From an uncultured Dyadobacter sp. (lineage in GTDB: Bacteria > Bacteroidota > Bacteroidia > Cytophagales > Spirosomataceae), in assembly GCF_946482605.1 (NCBI RefSeq), contig NZ_CAMLSE010000037.1, positions 1 through 64,000 on the forward strand: a DNA stretch of 64,000 nt. The letters run 5' to 3'. This document shows, piece after piece, positions 26,580-35,517 of the stretch. Both the position numbers and the translations under genes were made by a program. Numbering within the stretch: position 1 is the stretch's first letter; the number at the start of each line of letters is the position of its first letter. The notes beneath the pieces are model-generated. The model searched no databases. It was not told the origin of the DNA and was given only the letters and a program-made list of their open reading frames with translations.

Positions 26580-27671
26580 TTACTTTATTGATTTCAACTC
26601 CTTGCCGGCAATGTCCTGCCAGCGGTAGAGGTGGAAAGTTTTGTCGTCGCTCATGGCGACGAACAGACCTTTTGGGAAATCACCATTGAGGGGGACGGAT
26701 GTGACGTCAGATCCGTCACTATTGCTCGCTTTGACGGTGATTTTTTTCAAAAGGGAATGCTCGTTAGGGTTACCGGGCGCTCCTTCCCGCGGAAAGATCT
26801 GGAAACTGTTGGCTCCCTGATCGGAAACGAGGACATATCCGGTCGAATCCGTAAGCTGGTAAATGGAGATCCCTTCGTGGTCCTCGGTAAAACCTGCTGT
26901 CGCAAAGAGGGCGAGTTCCTGGTTACCTTTCTCTGGATCGGCGTAATATTTGCGGACACCCTTTCCTTCATCGGAATAGTAAACGTAGCCCAGCTGGTCA
27001 TCGACCGCAATGGATTCGATTTCTTTAAGCCCGCTGTAATTACCGAATTTACGGACCAGTGAGGCCTTTACCTGTCCTTTTCCATTGTCCTCAAGAAGAT
27101 ATTGCCAAAGATAAGTACCGTCTGTCGGCCCCGACTTCCTGCCCACGATGGCGTAAATACTACCAGCTTTGTTTTTATAAAGCGCAATGCCCATCAGGTC
27201 GCGTTCATTGACACCGGCCTGGCCCTGAAACATCTCAATGCCCCCCTGATCGACGGGTTTCATATCGGGCAGGCTGTAAATGCGCAGCTTGTGTGTGAAT
27301 CGCTCGGTGGTGACGGCAATGTCGGTAGGCTTTCCGGCCAGGGTCAGGCCGTATTCAATATCGACATTATCAGGCCGTTTCAGGCCGGTTACGCTTTTGT
27401 CGCGTTGTATCCTGCCTTGCAGGTCGAAGACATACAAACCACCGTCCTGGTCCTTGTCGGTACCGATGATGAGGCTCTTTGCGGGATCGGCGGGGTTGAT
27501 CCAGATCGCAGGATCGTCGGTGTCGTGGGCTACGGTGTCGCTAATGAATGCGGGCTGGATGACCGCGCTCACGGTGTCAGCTTTGGCAGATTGAATCGGG
27601 GCGTTCTGATGGCCCTGGCAGGCAATGAATGCTGCCGCCAGGCCAATGGCTGGGATAATGAATGCTTTCAC
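26580..27671 (-). CDS. Beta-propeller phytase lipoprotein
   Basis: This is a 363-residue lipoprotein with lipobox FIAC (Cys18). The mature protein begins the six-bladed beta-propeller phytase fold (PF02333) with HDTDDPAIWINPADPAKSLIIGTDKD, the family signature whose acidic residues bind calcium. GGLYVFDLQGR, RPDNVDIEYG, IESIAVDDQLGYVYYSDEG and DHEGISIY are the further family blocks. It would release phosphate from phytate at the outer membrane or in the periplasm, using calcium. It is the last gene of a minus-strand group of three (TonB receptor, beta-helix lipoprotein, phytase). A phosphate-starvation response is plausible, but no Pho box was identified. Confidence 0.88.
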   Translation of the reverse strand: MKAFIIPAIGLAAAFIACQGHQNAPIQSAKADTVSAVIQPAFISDTVAHDTDDPAIWINPADPAKSLIIGTDKDQDGGLYVFDLQGRIQRDKSVTGLKRPDNVDIEYGLTLAGKPTDIAVTTERFTHKLRIYSLPDMKPVDQGGIEMFQGQAGVNERDLMGIALYKNKAGSIYAIVGRKSGPTDGTYLWQYLLEDNGKGQVKASLVRKFGNYSGLKEIESIAVDDQLGYVYYSDEGKGVRKYYADPEKGNQELALFATAGFTEDHEGISIYQLTDSTGYVLVSDQGANSFQIFPREGAPGNPNEHSLLKKITVKASNSDGSDVTSVPLNGDFPKGLFVAMSDDKTFHLYRWQDIAGKELKSIK

Positions 27672-27707
27672 TGGTGTTGGAAGAATGTAGATTGTACTGA
27701 ACCGAGA

Positions 27708-27798
27708 TTGTCATGTTGAGCGAAGTCGAAACATCGTGCACGATGCCTTCGACTCCGCTCAGGCTGACAAATTTCGTCCGGTCCGCTCAGGCTGACAA
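27708..27798. repeat. Nested palindromic intergenic repeat with partial second copy
   Basis: Outer arms at 27708-27730 (TTGTCATGTTGAGCGAAG...) and 27747-27770 (...CCGCTCAGGCTGACAA) are imperfectly inverted. They enclose the perfect palindrome CATCGTGCACGATG (27732-27745). TCCGCTCAGGCTGACAA (27754-27770) recurs at 27782-27798. It lies between the beta-helix and phytase genes. I recall similar GTTGAGCG/CGCTCAGG hairpins as common intergenic repeats in this phylum. Confidence 0.75.
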
Positions 27799-27829
27799 TG
27801 CCGTAGTGTTACGTATACTTAAATAAAAA

Positions 27830-29107
27830 TTACTTAGTACCAAACGCGCCGATGTAATCGGCAGGAGCGGGAGATTTGTAGGTTACACCATTGACAACGA
27901 GACCGTCGGCATAAAGGCGGGTGAAACCGGTTTTACCCTTGCCCAGTGCCGGTGAGCCGGCTTGTAAATGAAAGTCCCAGGCCGTGTTGAAAGCGGCATT
28001 TTTGTTGTCGGTCGTCAATGGGTAGTTCACGAATTTAGGATCGTTGTCGCCCACTTTCGCGGAAATCAGGTCATTGGCACCTTTCAGGATCTCAACCGAT
28101 GGCTGGAATTGCTTCACGCCTTCTTCGCTGGCACCATAATACAAGGTGTTGTTGATCACCGAACGGTCGTCTACCGACTTGTCGACATTCTCTTTCTTGA
28201 TACCGAAGCGGTCGTTGGCAAGGAGGTTATTGTAAAGGTCTGCGCGAACACCTTTTTCCAGCCATATGGAGCCTCCTTTGGTAGTAGGCCTTCTCCAACC
28301 GGCATTGATGATCGTGTTGTTATAACCCACAACATAGGCCTGCGGCGTGCGGTCACCCGAATTCGAAAGTTTCAATGCATTGGTATTGGGGCTGTAAACC
28401 ACGTTGAAGGCCACATCGGCCTGCACGCCCGATTTGATATTGATCGCATCGCCGCCCGATACGCCGGTGGTGTTAAAGGTGTTATTAGCGATGATCACTT
28501 TGCCGCCTTCAATGTAAAAACCGTCTTCGTTGAAATTGCGGATAACGCTGTTCACCACCACCAGCTTGCCATTTACATTGGGGTAGTAAATCACAGGAAC
28601 GTGCTCGCCGGCAGCCGCTTTGTACAAGCCGGCTTTTACGGATGGTGATTCTTCGGTTGTTACCGCGCCGCCGTATTCGAGAATGGTATTGCTCAATACG
28701 AATTCAGCCGCATTAGGGCCGGCGATCAACCCGCCCCAAAGGTTCCCAAACTGATTTCCCGCCGTTTTCCAGGCATCGGGAACCGTAAATTTCACAGGTG
28801 CTGCTGCACTTCCAAGGCTGTACAGGTTACCTTTCACCACCACTTCCGGCTTGATCACCGAGTCGCTAAAAAGTACCGTCACCCCTTCTTCAATGGTAAG
28901 CGACTTGCCTTCCGGGATTTGAATGTGGCCGGTTACTTTGTAGGTATTGCCTTTGGCCCAGGTACCGGAAACTTCACCGGTTACGGATTGCTCGATAGGT
29001 TGTGGAGTCACAGGTGTCGGCTCATCTTTGTCGTCGCTGCAACCGGTGATGAAGAGTGTCGCCAGGGCGGATAGCATGAATAGTTGTTTCATTTTGGAAT
29101 GGTTCAT
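27830..29107 (-). CDS. Beta-helix lipoprotein of the phytase operon
   Basis: This is a 425-residue lipoprotein with lipobox ITGC (Cys23). ATG 29092 is an equally good start. A Pro/Thr-rich linker is followed by repeated short strands and turns (GHIQIPEGKSLTIEEGVTVLF, VVKGNLYSLGSAAAPVKFT, FVLSNTILEYGG, LVVVNSVIRNFNEDGFYIEGGKVIIANNTF). These are typical of a right-handed parallel beta-helix, as in pectate-lyase-like and parallel-beta-helix surface proteins. No catalytic residues stand out. It lies 25 bp from the TonB receptor and shares its operon with phytase, so it may be the surface ligand-capturing partner of that receptor. That role is inference. Confidence 0.7.
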   Translation of the reverse strand: MNHSKMKQLFMLSALATLFITGCSDDKDEPTPVTPQPIEQSVTGEVSGTWAKGNTYKVTGHIQIPEGKSLTIEEGVTVLFSDSVIKPEVVVKGNLYSLGSAAAPVKFTVPDAWKTAGNQFGNLWGGLIAGPNAAEFVLSNTILEYGGAVTTEESPSVKAGLYKAAAGEHVPVIYYPNVNGKLVVVNSVIRNFNEDGFYIEGGKVIIANNTFNTTGVSGGDAINIKSGVQADVAFNVVYSPNTNALKLSNSGDRTPQAYVVGYNNTIINAGWRRPTTKGGSIWLEKGVRADLYNNLLANDRFGIKKENVDKSVDDRSVINNTLYYGASEEGVKQFQPSVEILKGANDLISAKVGDNDPKFVNYPLTTDNKNAAFNTAWDFHLQAGSPALGKGKTGFTRLYADGLVVNGVTYKSPAPADYIGAFGTK

Positions 29108-29132
29108 GAGATTTAAAAATTTTGATGATTGA

Positions 29133-31889
29133 TTAAAACTTGTATCGTACGCCCAGCAGGTAGGAGCGCTGGTAGCGGTCGCGGCGGATGAGCGTTTTGC
29201 CTTTCAGGTCCTGGTGCGGAATGCTGGCATTGGACGCGCTGATATTTTTCATATACACTTCCAGAGGCGTGTCGAGCAGGTTGTTGGCTTTGAGGAAAAT
29301 GCCCAGACCGTTGCGGAATGTCTTTTCAATGGAAGCGTCCATTTGCACGAAGCCTTTCTGCCAGAGGTCGTTGTCGAGAAACTGAGAAACGGTGTTGATC
29401 CGATCGCCGGTGTAGCTACCGGCAAGCTGTGCGTCGATGCCGTTTTCCTGGTTTTTGTAGAGAACAGAAAGATTACCCACATGCGCCGATTGCCCGTAAA
29501 GTGGTCGCGTTTGATCCACGTTAATCGTTTGCAAGTCGCCGCTCTCGTTGCGTATGCGCCTGGACTTGGGCGTGGTAATGCGCGAATGCGTATAGGTGTA
29601 ATTGGCTTTGATACCGAACTGCTTCACATATTTGATGTAATCGATTTCCAGACCGTAGTTTTTTGCATTTCCGAAATTGCCCGGCGAGTAGTAGGTATCC
29701 TGCCCGCGGATAGCGTCGCGCTGGAGTGTGTATTCGATCGGATCTTTGATCATTTTATAAAATACACCTACCATAAACTGCTCCGAGGCACGTGGAAAAA
29801 GTTCGTATCGGAAGTCGATATTGTCGGCAATGGCGCGTTTCAAATCGGGGTTACCGCGTTCCTGGTACTCCTCCTGCACAATGCGGTAAGGTACGATTTC
29901 GAAAAAGCCGGGGCGGTTGATCGATCGGAAATACGAGGCCCGCAGGTTGACATGCTCCTCTGGTTTGTATTTCAAATGCAGGCTCGGGAGCATATCGGTG
30001 TATTTTTGGCTGCCATTCGGGCGATCCTCGCCAATCGGGAAAAGCATTGCATAACCTTGGTCGGTTGCTTCCGCGCGCACGCCGCCGAGAATTTCCAGAG
30101 TTTTTATTTCTGCTTTGAATTGAATGAAACCGGCCTTGATCTGCTCGGTAGCATCGTAGTTCAATGCGCTTGCGACCGAGCCACGCGGGTTCTGGATGGT
30201 CCAGCGGATCTGGGCGTAGTCGGTAAAATCTTTACCGTACTCCGCAAATGGGTCAGCCGGGCGGAGCTGGTAGTTGTTGTAAAAATTGGAGCGCGACTTG
30301 TCGCGATACAGGCCGCCAGCGGTCCATTCTACCTGGGCGGAGCCTATTGTTGTATTGTAGGTGAGGTTCAGGTAGCCCGAGAGGTCGCGGTCGGAGTTGT
30401 GCTCCCAGCGGCGCGATGCATCGCCGACAGTCGTTTTTCGTTCCTGGAAATTTTGCATTACTCCAATGAGGGGGACAGTTACATTGTCGGGAACTTCGTT
30501 GGTCGCTTTGGAATACACCGCCGACCATTGCAATGCAAGTGCATCGAGCAACTGGTGCCGGCCTTGTAATGTGCTGTTGAAGATCTGCTGTTTGGTAAGC
30601 CGCGAGCGGGTCGAAAAACCGAGCGTCGCATTGCCTGCTACCGGATCGTAGCCGCCGATGGTCAGCTGGGTCGATTTCACGTCCCGCACCTGCACGTTGG
30701 TCAGGTTCATGAATGCATTGTAAAATTGGATTTTATGCTTCTCATTCACCCGGTAGTCTATTTTGGAGTGCAGGCCATAGCGAATCTGCTGCTCCGAATA
30801 CTGGCGCTCACTCATTTTGGTAAGCGCTTCACCGCGTAATGTGTCCACCGCCTCGGAGTCGAAGAACAGGCTGTTGCTGCCGCGATGGGTATTCTGGTAA
30901 CTTCCTGCCAGCAGGATGCCAAGTTTATTTTTCAGGAAGCGGTTACCTACTGCGATGCTTCCGAGCAGGTTGGGCGCTGGCGTTTTAAGTTTGTAATTTA
31001 CCGCTGCCGTTGAGAAATCGGCTGCGGTCGCATTGTACTGGTTGCCATTCCGCTCGTAAGGCGATTTCGACTGGATGCTCGCGAAATCGTAACCCATGAA
31101 TTTCCGGTCGATAAACAGCTCGTTATAGCCGGTCGAGACGTTCGTGGAGAAGGTAAATTTCTTCGGCGCGTCCTTCATCACCATATTCACAGCCCCGCCG
31201 ATGGCGTCGCCTTCCATGGCTGGCGTCAATGCTTTGTACACTTCGAGGCGGTCGAGGAGGTCGGATGGGAAAATATCCAGCGGCACATAGCGGTACTTGT
31301 TGTCCGGGCTTGGGATCTTGACCCCATTCACAAGGGTGTAATTGTATCTTTTGTCCATGCCGCGCAGGATCGCGTACTGGCCGTCGCCATTGCTGTTGCG
31401 TTCAATGGAAATCCCCGAAATCCGCTGGATCACGTTTGCAACTGTGAGGTCGGGAGAGATCTGGATGGTTTTGCCTGAAACGATATTCATCACCTGGCTC
31501 GCATTGCGCTCCATAAGGCGAGCGGTATTGTCGCTTGCACCGTCGCGCTTGCCGGTTACGGCCACTTCATCGAGTTTCAGACCGGCAGCGGCTTCGAGCG
31601 AAAGATCCATTTGAATCACCTCGTTTCCGTTGATAGCAAATTCCTTTTGCACGGGAGCATAGGAAATGTGGCGGACCGTAAGCCGGTAGGAGCCCTTTTG
31701 AAGGTTCGAAATCGAGAACGACCCATCGAGTCCCGAAATGTCGTGCAGGTTGGTGCCTTCGATCATGATCACCACACCCAATGCGGGTTCGCCGGTGGAT
31801 GCTTCGAGAAGCTTGCCTTTAAGGGTTCCGGCCTGGGCAATCACCGTGCCCGAAAGGAGCAGGAATATATGGAGTAAAGTACGCATCAT
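29133..31889 (-). CDS. TonB-dependent receptor of the phytase operon
   Basis: This is a 918-residue outer-membrane receptor. ATG 31889 (or the adjacent ATG 31886) was chosen because it opens a signal peptide, MMRTLLHIFLLLSGTVIAQA. A longer in-frame reading runs back through a (Lys-Ala)n repeat and is rejected. A carboxypeptidase-regulatory-like domain (LKGKLLEASTGEPALGVVIMIEGT) is followed by the plug (LTVANVIQRISGISIERNSNGDGQYAILRGM, GDAIGGAVNMVM) and a barrel ending SYLLGVRYKF. There is no SusD partner, so it is the classic rather than the SusC type. Its neighbours suggest import of phytate-derived inositol phosphates or a related metal-phosphate complex. This is inference. Confidence 0.88.
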   Translation of the reverse strand: MMRTLLHIFLLLSGTVIAQAGTLKGKLLEASTGEPALGVVIMIEGTNLHDISGLDGSFSISNLQKGSYRLTVRHISYAPVQKEFAINGNEVIQMDLSLEAAAGLKLDEVAVTGKRDGASDNTARLMERNASQVMNIVSGKTIQISPDLTVANVIQRISGISIERNSNGDGQYAILRGMDKRYNYTLVNGVKIPSPDNKYRYVPLDIFPSDLLDRLEVYKALTPAMEGDAIGGAVNMVMKDAPKKFTFSTNVSTGYNELFIDRKFMGYDFASIQSKSPYERNGNQYNATAADFSTAAVNYKLKTPAPNLLGSIAVGNRFLKNKLGILLAGSYQNTHRGSNSLFFDSEAVDTLRGEALTKMSERQYSEQQIRYGLHSKIDYRVNEKHKIQFYNAFMNLTNVQVRDVKSTQLTIGGYDPVAGNATLGFSTRSRLTKQQIFNSTLQGRHQLLDALALQWSAVYSKATNEVPDNVTVPLIGVMQNFQERKTTVGDASRRWEHNSDRDLSGYLNLTYNTTIGSAQVEWTAGGLYRDKSRSNFYNNYQLRPADPFAEYGKDFTDYAQIRWTIQNPRGSVASALNYDATEQIKAGFIQFKAEIKTLEILGGVRAEATDQGYAMLFPIGEDRPNGSQKYTDMLPSLHLKYKPEEHVNLRASYFRSINRPGFFEIVPYRIVQEEYQERGNPDLKRAIADNIDFRYELFPRASEQFMVGVFYKMIKDPIEYTLQRDAIRGQDTYYSPGNFGNAKNYGLEIDYIKYVKQFGIKANYTYTHSRITTPKSRRIRNESGDLQTINVDQTRPLYGQSAHVGNLSVLYKNQENGIDAQLAGSYTGDRINTVSQFLDNDLWQKGFVQMDASIEKTFRNGLGIFLKANNLLDTPLEVYMKNISASNASIPHQDLKGKTLIRRDRYQRSYLLGVRYKF

Positions 31890-31894
31890 GTATT

Positions 31895-31952
31895 GGCTTT
31901 CGGCTTTCGGCTGTCGGCTTTTGGCTTTGGCTTTGGCTTTGGCTTTGGCTTT
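31895..31952. repeat. Hexanucleotide tandem repeat upstream of the TonB receptor
   Basis: Five perfect GGCTTT units (31923-31952) are preceded by degenerate copies back to 31895, six bases from the start codon. On the coding (minus) strand the repeat reads AAAGCC. It occupies the 5' leader, and an eight-base T-run adjoins it. Copy-number change would alter leader length without shifting any frame. Confidence 0.85.
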
Positions 31953-32163
31953 CGTTTTTTTTGACGATGCGAAGGTGTGCAGAACAAACTCTGTGATCCA
32001 AATCCGGCCCGTTAACAAAAGGGCAACAGCCGTTTCAGGAGCGTTACATCAAGGCAACAAAGTATGTTTTGTTGTTATAATTTATTGTATTTCAATCAAT
32101 TAAATGTGGTTCACCTGCCATTATGTTTGTGTTACGGCAGTATTAAGAAACCGTTAACAGGCT

Positions 32164-33831
32164 TTAAACGGACTGAATGTAGGCCGAGAGATTGTCGCCC
32201 GGAGCGAGGTTCATTTTCTTGCGCAAACGGTGCCGGATCACCCGGAGGCTATCCTGGGAAATTCCGAGCAGGGTCGCGATGTCCGTGGAGGTGAGGTTCA
32301 TCTTGATCAATGCGATCAGCCGCAGGTCATTGTTGGTGAGAGGCCCGGTCTGCTGTTGGAGCCGGTCGAAAAACGACTGGTGCACCTGCTCGAAGATGCC
32401 ACGGAATTCTTCCCAATGCTGGTCATCCTGCAACCCCCCGCTGATTTGTTCCGAAAGCAGTTTGATCTGCTTTCGCTGATCGCGTTTGTCGTCTTTGATC
32501 ATCTCGTCGAGTTTCGAGCGGAGGTCTTCGAGCAGCTGGTTTTTTCGTATGATATGCAGGGTGTAGCTGCTCAATTCCTGTATTTTTGTCTCAAGTTGCT
32601 GTTTGAGATTCTCTTCTTCGAGTTTCTTGTGTTTTAATTCAACCTCCATGAGCTGGTTTTGAGCTTCATACACCTGCTTATGCTGTGCGCGGAGTTTCTG
32701 CTCGTTCCTGATTTTCAGGCGCTGTCGGCTGATAATCAATGCGGCAATCAGTATAATAAGAATGATCACAATGCCGGTGGCTATGGCGATCAGGGTGTCG
32801 GTCCGGCGGGCCTGAACCAGCTTTTCGATCTCGATATCTTTCTTTTCGATTTCGTACAGCGTTTGCAGTAATGCGAGCTGCTTGTTGCTTTCTTCGGAAT
32901 AAATATCGTTCAGCAGGCCCCGGCTTAATGCGAGGTAATGGAAAGCGCTGTCGTTGCGGCTGAGGAGGTTGTAGGTTTTGGCGATGTCGTTGAATGCGCT
33001 GGAAATCTGATAGCGCTCTCCGTATGCTTTGGCAAGATCGAGCGATCTCATGCTGTACGACAATCCATCTCTAAACCGGCCGGTTTTCCTGAGTACGTCG
33101 CCCAGGTTGTTAACGACTTCGACCTGTGCGCCTGCATTGCCTGTTTGTTCGTTTAGTTTAAAGGCCTTATTGAAATAGAAATAGGCCGAGTCGTATTTTT
33201 CAAGGTCTTCGTAAATGCTTCCGATGTTTTCGTAAATCTTCGCTTCACCGTCCGGCCGGTGGTCGAGCTGGTAGGCAAGCAATGCTTTTCGCTGAAAAAG
33301 AAATGCGCTGTCGTAAAGCTGCCGTTTCTCGTACAGGTGGCCCATCCTGCCATAGGTTTCGGCTTTACCGGATTCCAGTCTCAGCTGTTGGTAAATGCGT
33401 AATGCTTCATCGTATTGTTTCCTGGCGAGCTGGGGCCTGCGCGTGCGGTAGTACAGCTCGCCCAGCATATCCAGGTTGACAGCCAGCATTTTTTTCTGAT
33501 CCAGGTTCCGGAATAGCTTTTCCGCTTTCAGCAGGTACTCGAGTGACTGGGGGTAGTGGCCGGAAATGAAAAGTAGACGGCCGATCTGCTGTTGGTATTC
33601 TGCCGCTTTTACGTCCTGTTTTTGCCGGACAGCATCGTTATATTCCGCTTTCAGGTGAAGCAGGACGGAGTCGGGGTTTTGCGGGCTGGCAGGCACGCCG
33701 TGTTCGGGATATCGGGCGTCTGCGTCCGTTTGAGCGGCTACACGCATTGCGCAAATCATCCAGACCAGGAACAGGATGATGCCTTGGAACGTGGGAGAGA
33801 GAGGCTGACTTTTGGCGCGGCCGGTATGCAT
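32164..33831 (-). CDS. TPR-containing membrane regulator with C-terminal LuxR-type HTH
   Basis: This is a 555-residue protein. ATG 33831 was chosen because it gives a signal/anchor segment (FQGIILFLVWMICAMRVAAQ). The periplasmic part holds about seven tetratricopeptide repeats (for example GKAETYGRMGHLYEKRQLYDSAFLFQ). One membrane helix follows (IATGIVIILIILIAALIIS), then a coiled coil rich in Gln/Glu/Lys. The C-terminal helix-turn-helix is LTSTDIATLLGISQDSLRVIRHRLRKKM. This architecture is common in Bacteroidetes one-component membrane regulators. It lies on the same strand as the phytase/TonB genes, 275 bp upstream of them, and may control them. That link is only positional. Confidence 0.82.
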   Translation of the reverse strand: MHTGRAKSQPLSPTFQGIILFLVWMICAMRVAAQTDADARYPEHGVPASPQNPDSVLLHLKAEYNDAVRQKQDVKAAEYQQQIGRLLFISGHYPQSLEYLLKAEKLFRNLDQKKMLAVNLDMLGELYYRTRRPQLARKQYDEALRIYQQLRLESGKAETYGRMGHLYEKRQLYDSAFLFQRKALLAYQLDHRPDGEAKIYENIGSIYEDLEKYDSAYFYFNKAFKLNEQTGNAGAQVEVVNNLGDVLRKTGRFRDGLSYSMRSLDLAKAYGERYQISSAFNDIAKTYNLLSRNDSAFHYLALSRGLLNDIYSEESNKQLALLQTLYEIEKKDIEIEKLVQARRTDTLIAIATGIVIILIILIAALIISRQRLKIRNEQKLRAQHKQVYEAQNQLMEVELKHKKLEEENLKQQLETKIQELSSYTLHIIRKNQLLEDLRSKLDEMIKDDKRDQRKQIKLLSEQISGGLQDDQHWEEFRGIFEQVHQSFFDRLQQQTGPLTNNDLRLIALIKMNLTSTDIATLLGISQDSLRVIRHRLRKKMNLAPGDNLSAYIQSV

Positions 33832-33890
33832 GGCAGTTAGCGCTGGGTTAATTTCATGCAATTTACGTCGGCCGGGCCCGCATGAATGAC

Positions 33891-33920
33891 AAAAGCCATT
33901 GAAATACATCAATGGCTTTT
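33891..33920. terminator. Terminator between xylA and the TPR regulator
   Basis: AAAAGCCATTGA (33891-33902) pairs perfectly with TCAATGGCTTTT (33909-33920). On the minus strand it follows xylA and ends in CTTTT, a weak U-tract. Confidence 0.7.
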
Positions 33921-33954
33921 GAAAAATAATATTGAGGTAATATTGGGATTACAC

Positions 33955-35283
33955 TCAGAGGAAGCGGTTGATCAGGTTTTCCAGGTATTCCTGTTTGCCG
34001 GAGATCGTTGCGGGTTCGCCCTTGGTTGCAGCGTATTCGAACAGATCTTCGAGTTTCAATGCTCCTTTTTCGAACTCGTTACCTTTGCCGCCATCGAAGC
34101 TCGCGTAGCGGTTTTTGCGGATTTTATCGTATTCGCCGTTCTGCGTGATCTTGTCCGCGATGACCAATGCACGCGCCACGGTGTCGATACCGCCGATGTG
34201 TGCGTGGAATACATCATCCACGTCGGTCGAGTTGCGGCGACGTTTGGCATCGAAGTTGATTCCACCGCCTTGCAGACCGCCCGCATTCAGGATAACAAGT
34301 AATGCACGGGTCCATTCCGCGACATCGTTCGGGAACTGGTCGGTATCCCAGCCGTTCTGGTAGTCGCCACGGTTGGCGTCGATCGATCCCAGGATTCCTG
34401 CATCGGCAGCTACCTGCAATTCATGTTCGAACGTGTGGCCGGCCAGTGTAGCATGGTTTACTTCCAGGTTCAGGCTGAAATCGGCCAGCAGGTCGTGCTG
34501 ACGAAGGAAGCCGATCACCGTTGCCGCATCGTAGTCGTACTGGTGCTTGGTAGGCTCACAAGGTTTCGGTTCAATAAAGAATTTACCTTTGAAGCCATTT
34601 GCACGGGCATAGGCAACCGATATTTTCAGCATTTGTGCGAAGTGTTCCTGCTCACGCTTCATGTCGGTGTTCAAAAGGCTCATATACCCTTCGCGACCAC
34701 CCCAGAATACGTAGTTCTCTCCACCCAATGCGATGGTAGCGTCCAAAGCCATTTTCACCTGCGCACCTGCGTGAGCAACCACGTCGAAGTCAGGGTTGGT
34801 GGAAGCACCGTTCATGTAGCGGTGGTGGCCAAAAAGGTTGGCAGTTCCCCAAAGCAGTTTCACACCGGAGGCTTTTTGTTTTTCACCCAGATAAGCTGTC
34901 AAAGCTTGCAGGCGCTTTTCGTTGGTACGTACGTCATCCGCATAGTCTACAACATCTACATCGTGGAAGCAATAGTAAGGCAGGCCGAGCTTGGTGATAA
35001 ACTCAAAAGCGGCATCTGCTTTATCTTTTGCGCGGTCCACTGCGTCTGGCTTTTTGTCCCAGGGATAAAAAAGCGTAGGTCCGCCGAAGGGGTCCAGACC
35101 AGCGCCGCAGAATGTATGCCAGTAGGCTACCGCAAAACGCAGGTGCTCTTTCATCGTTTTGCCGGCGATCACGCGGTTCTCGTCATACCAGCGGTAAGCC
35201 AGTGGGTTGTCGGTTTCCGGGCCTTCGAAAGAGATCTTTCCGATACCCTTAAAATACTCCTGTTCTCCGAGTAGAATGCTCAT
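33955..35283 (-). CDS. xylA: Xylose isomerase
   Basis: This is a 442-residue class II xylose isomerase, the usual length, that converts D-xylose to D-xylulose in the cytoplasm. [13 protein letters not shown] contains the catalytic His107 and Asp110. [25 protein letters not shown] and [16 protein letters not shown] supply the metal-binding acidic and His residues. The C-terminal signature [11 protein letters not shown] and [14 protein letters not shown] is intact. It stands alone: no xylulokinase, permease or regulator of the usual xyl operon is adjacent. It is bounded by terminators, so it is probably monocistronic. Its product would feed the pentose phosphate pathway from hemicellulose breakdown. 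Confidence 0.97.
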   Translation of the reverse strand: MSILLGEQEYFKGIGKISFEGPETDNPLAYRWYDENRVIAGKTMKEHLRFAVAYWHTFCGAGLDPFGGPTLFYPWDKKPDAVDRAKDKADAAFEFITKLGLPYYCFHDVDVVDYADDVRTNEKRLQALTAYLGEKQKASGVKLLWGTANLFGHHRYMNGASTNPDFDVVAHAGAQVKMALDATIALGGENYVFWGGREGYMSLLNTDMKREQEHFAQMLKISVAYARANGFKGKFFIEPKPCEPTKHQYDYDAATVIGFLRQHDLLADFSLNLEVNHATLAGHTFEHELQVAADAGILGSIDANRGDYQNGWDTDQFPNDVAEWTRALLVILNAGGLQGGGINFDAKRRRNSTDVDDVFHAHIGGIDTVARALVIADKITQNGEYDKIRKNRYASFDGGKGNEFEKGALKLEDLFEYAATKGEPATISGKQEYLENLINRFL

Positions 35284-35355
35284 TTTAATGTAGTTAATCG
35301 TTTTCTAATGCTTAAATGATCAGGCTGATGCATTTGAGAAGAACGCCGCTCTTAC

Positions 35356-35370
35356 TTTCCTCCATCCTCC
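35356..35370. repeat. Pyrimidine 15-mer shared with 17746-17760
   Basis: TTTCCTCCATCCTCC is identical to part of the C/T arm at 17746-17760. It lies in the 234-bp gap upstream of xylA, without a matching purine arm nearby. It may be a decayed copy of the same element. The rest of this gap holds the ppiD terminator and nothing else recognised. Confidence 0.45.
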
Positions 35371-35456
35371 TTTTCTGCCAATTTTAATTAATAAGTGTAT
35401 AATTGACATTTCATACTGCAATACTATCACTTTTTTCTGAAAATTTTGCAGCATAA

Positions 35457-35491
35457 ATAAAAAGAGGAGCAGATTTAATTTCTGCTCCTCT
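35457..35491 (-). terminator. Rho-independent terminator of the PpiD-like gene
   Basis: AGAGGAGCAGA (35463-35473) pairs perfectly with TCTGCTCCTCT (35481-35491). On the minus strand the stem is followed by TTTTATTTATG. Confidence 0.85.
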
Positions 35492-35517
35492 CGGAATAAG
35501 ATTTTTCGGGAATGATC

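Noticed and set aside
29214..30569. Plus-strand open frame (451 codons) opposite the TonB receptor
   Set aside because: It mirrors the codon bias of the receptor gene and shows no motif, so it is treated as a shadow frame.
31890..32018. N-terminal extension of the TonB receptor containing a (Lys-Ala)n run
   Set aside because: The run is the translated hexanucleotide repeat. The extension has no export signal, whereas ATG 31889 opens a clear signal peptide.
32164..33831. Hybrid two-component or SusR-type regulator
   Set aside because: There is no histidine kinase, receiver or Y_Y_Y domain. The protein is TPR repeats, one membrane helix, a coiled coil and a LuxR-type HTH.
34423..35274. Plus-strand open frame (283 codons) opposite xylA
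   Set aside because: xylA is certain on the other strand. The opposite frame has no family resemblance.
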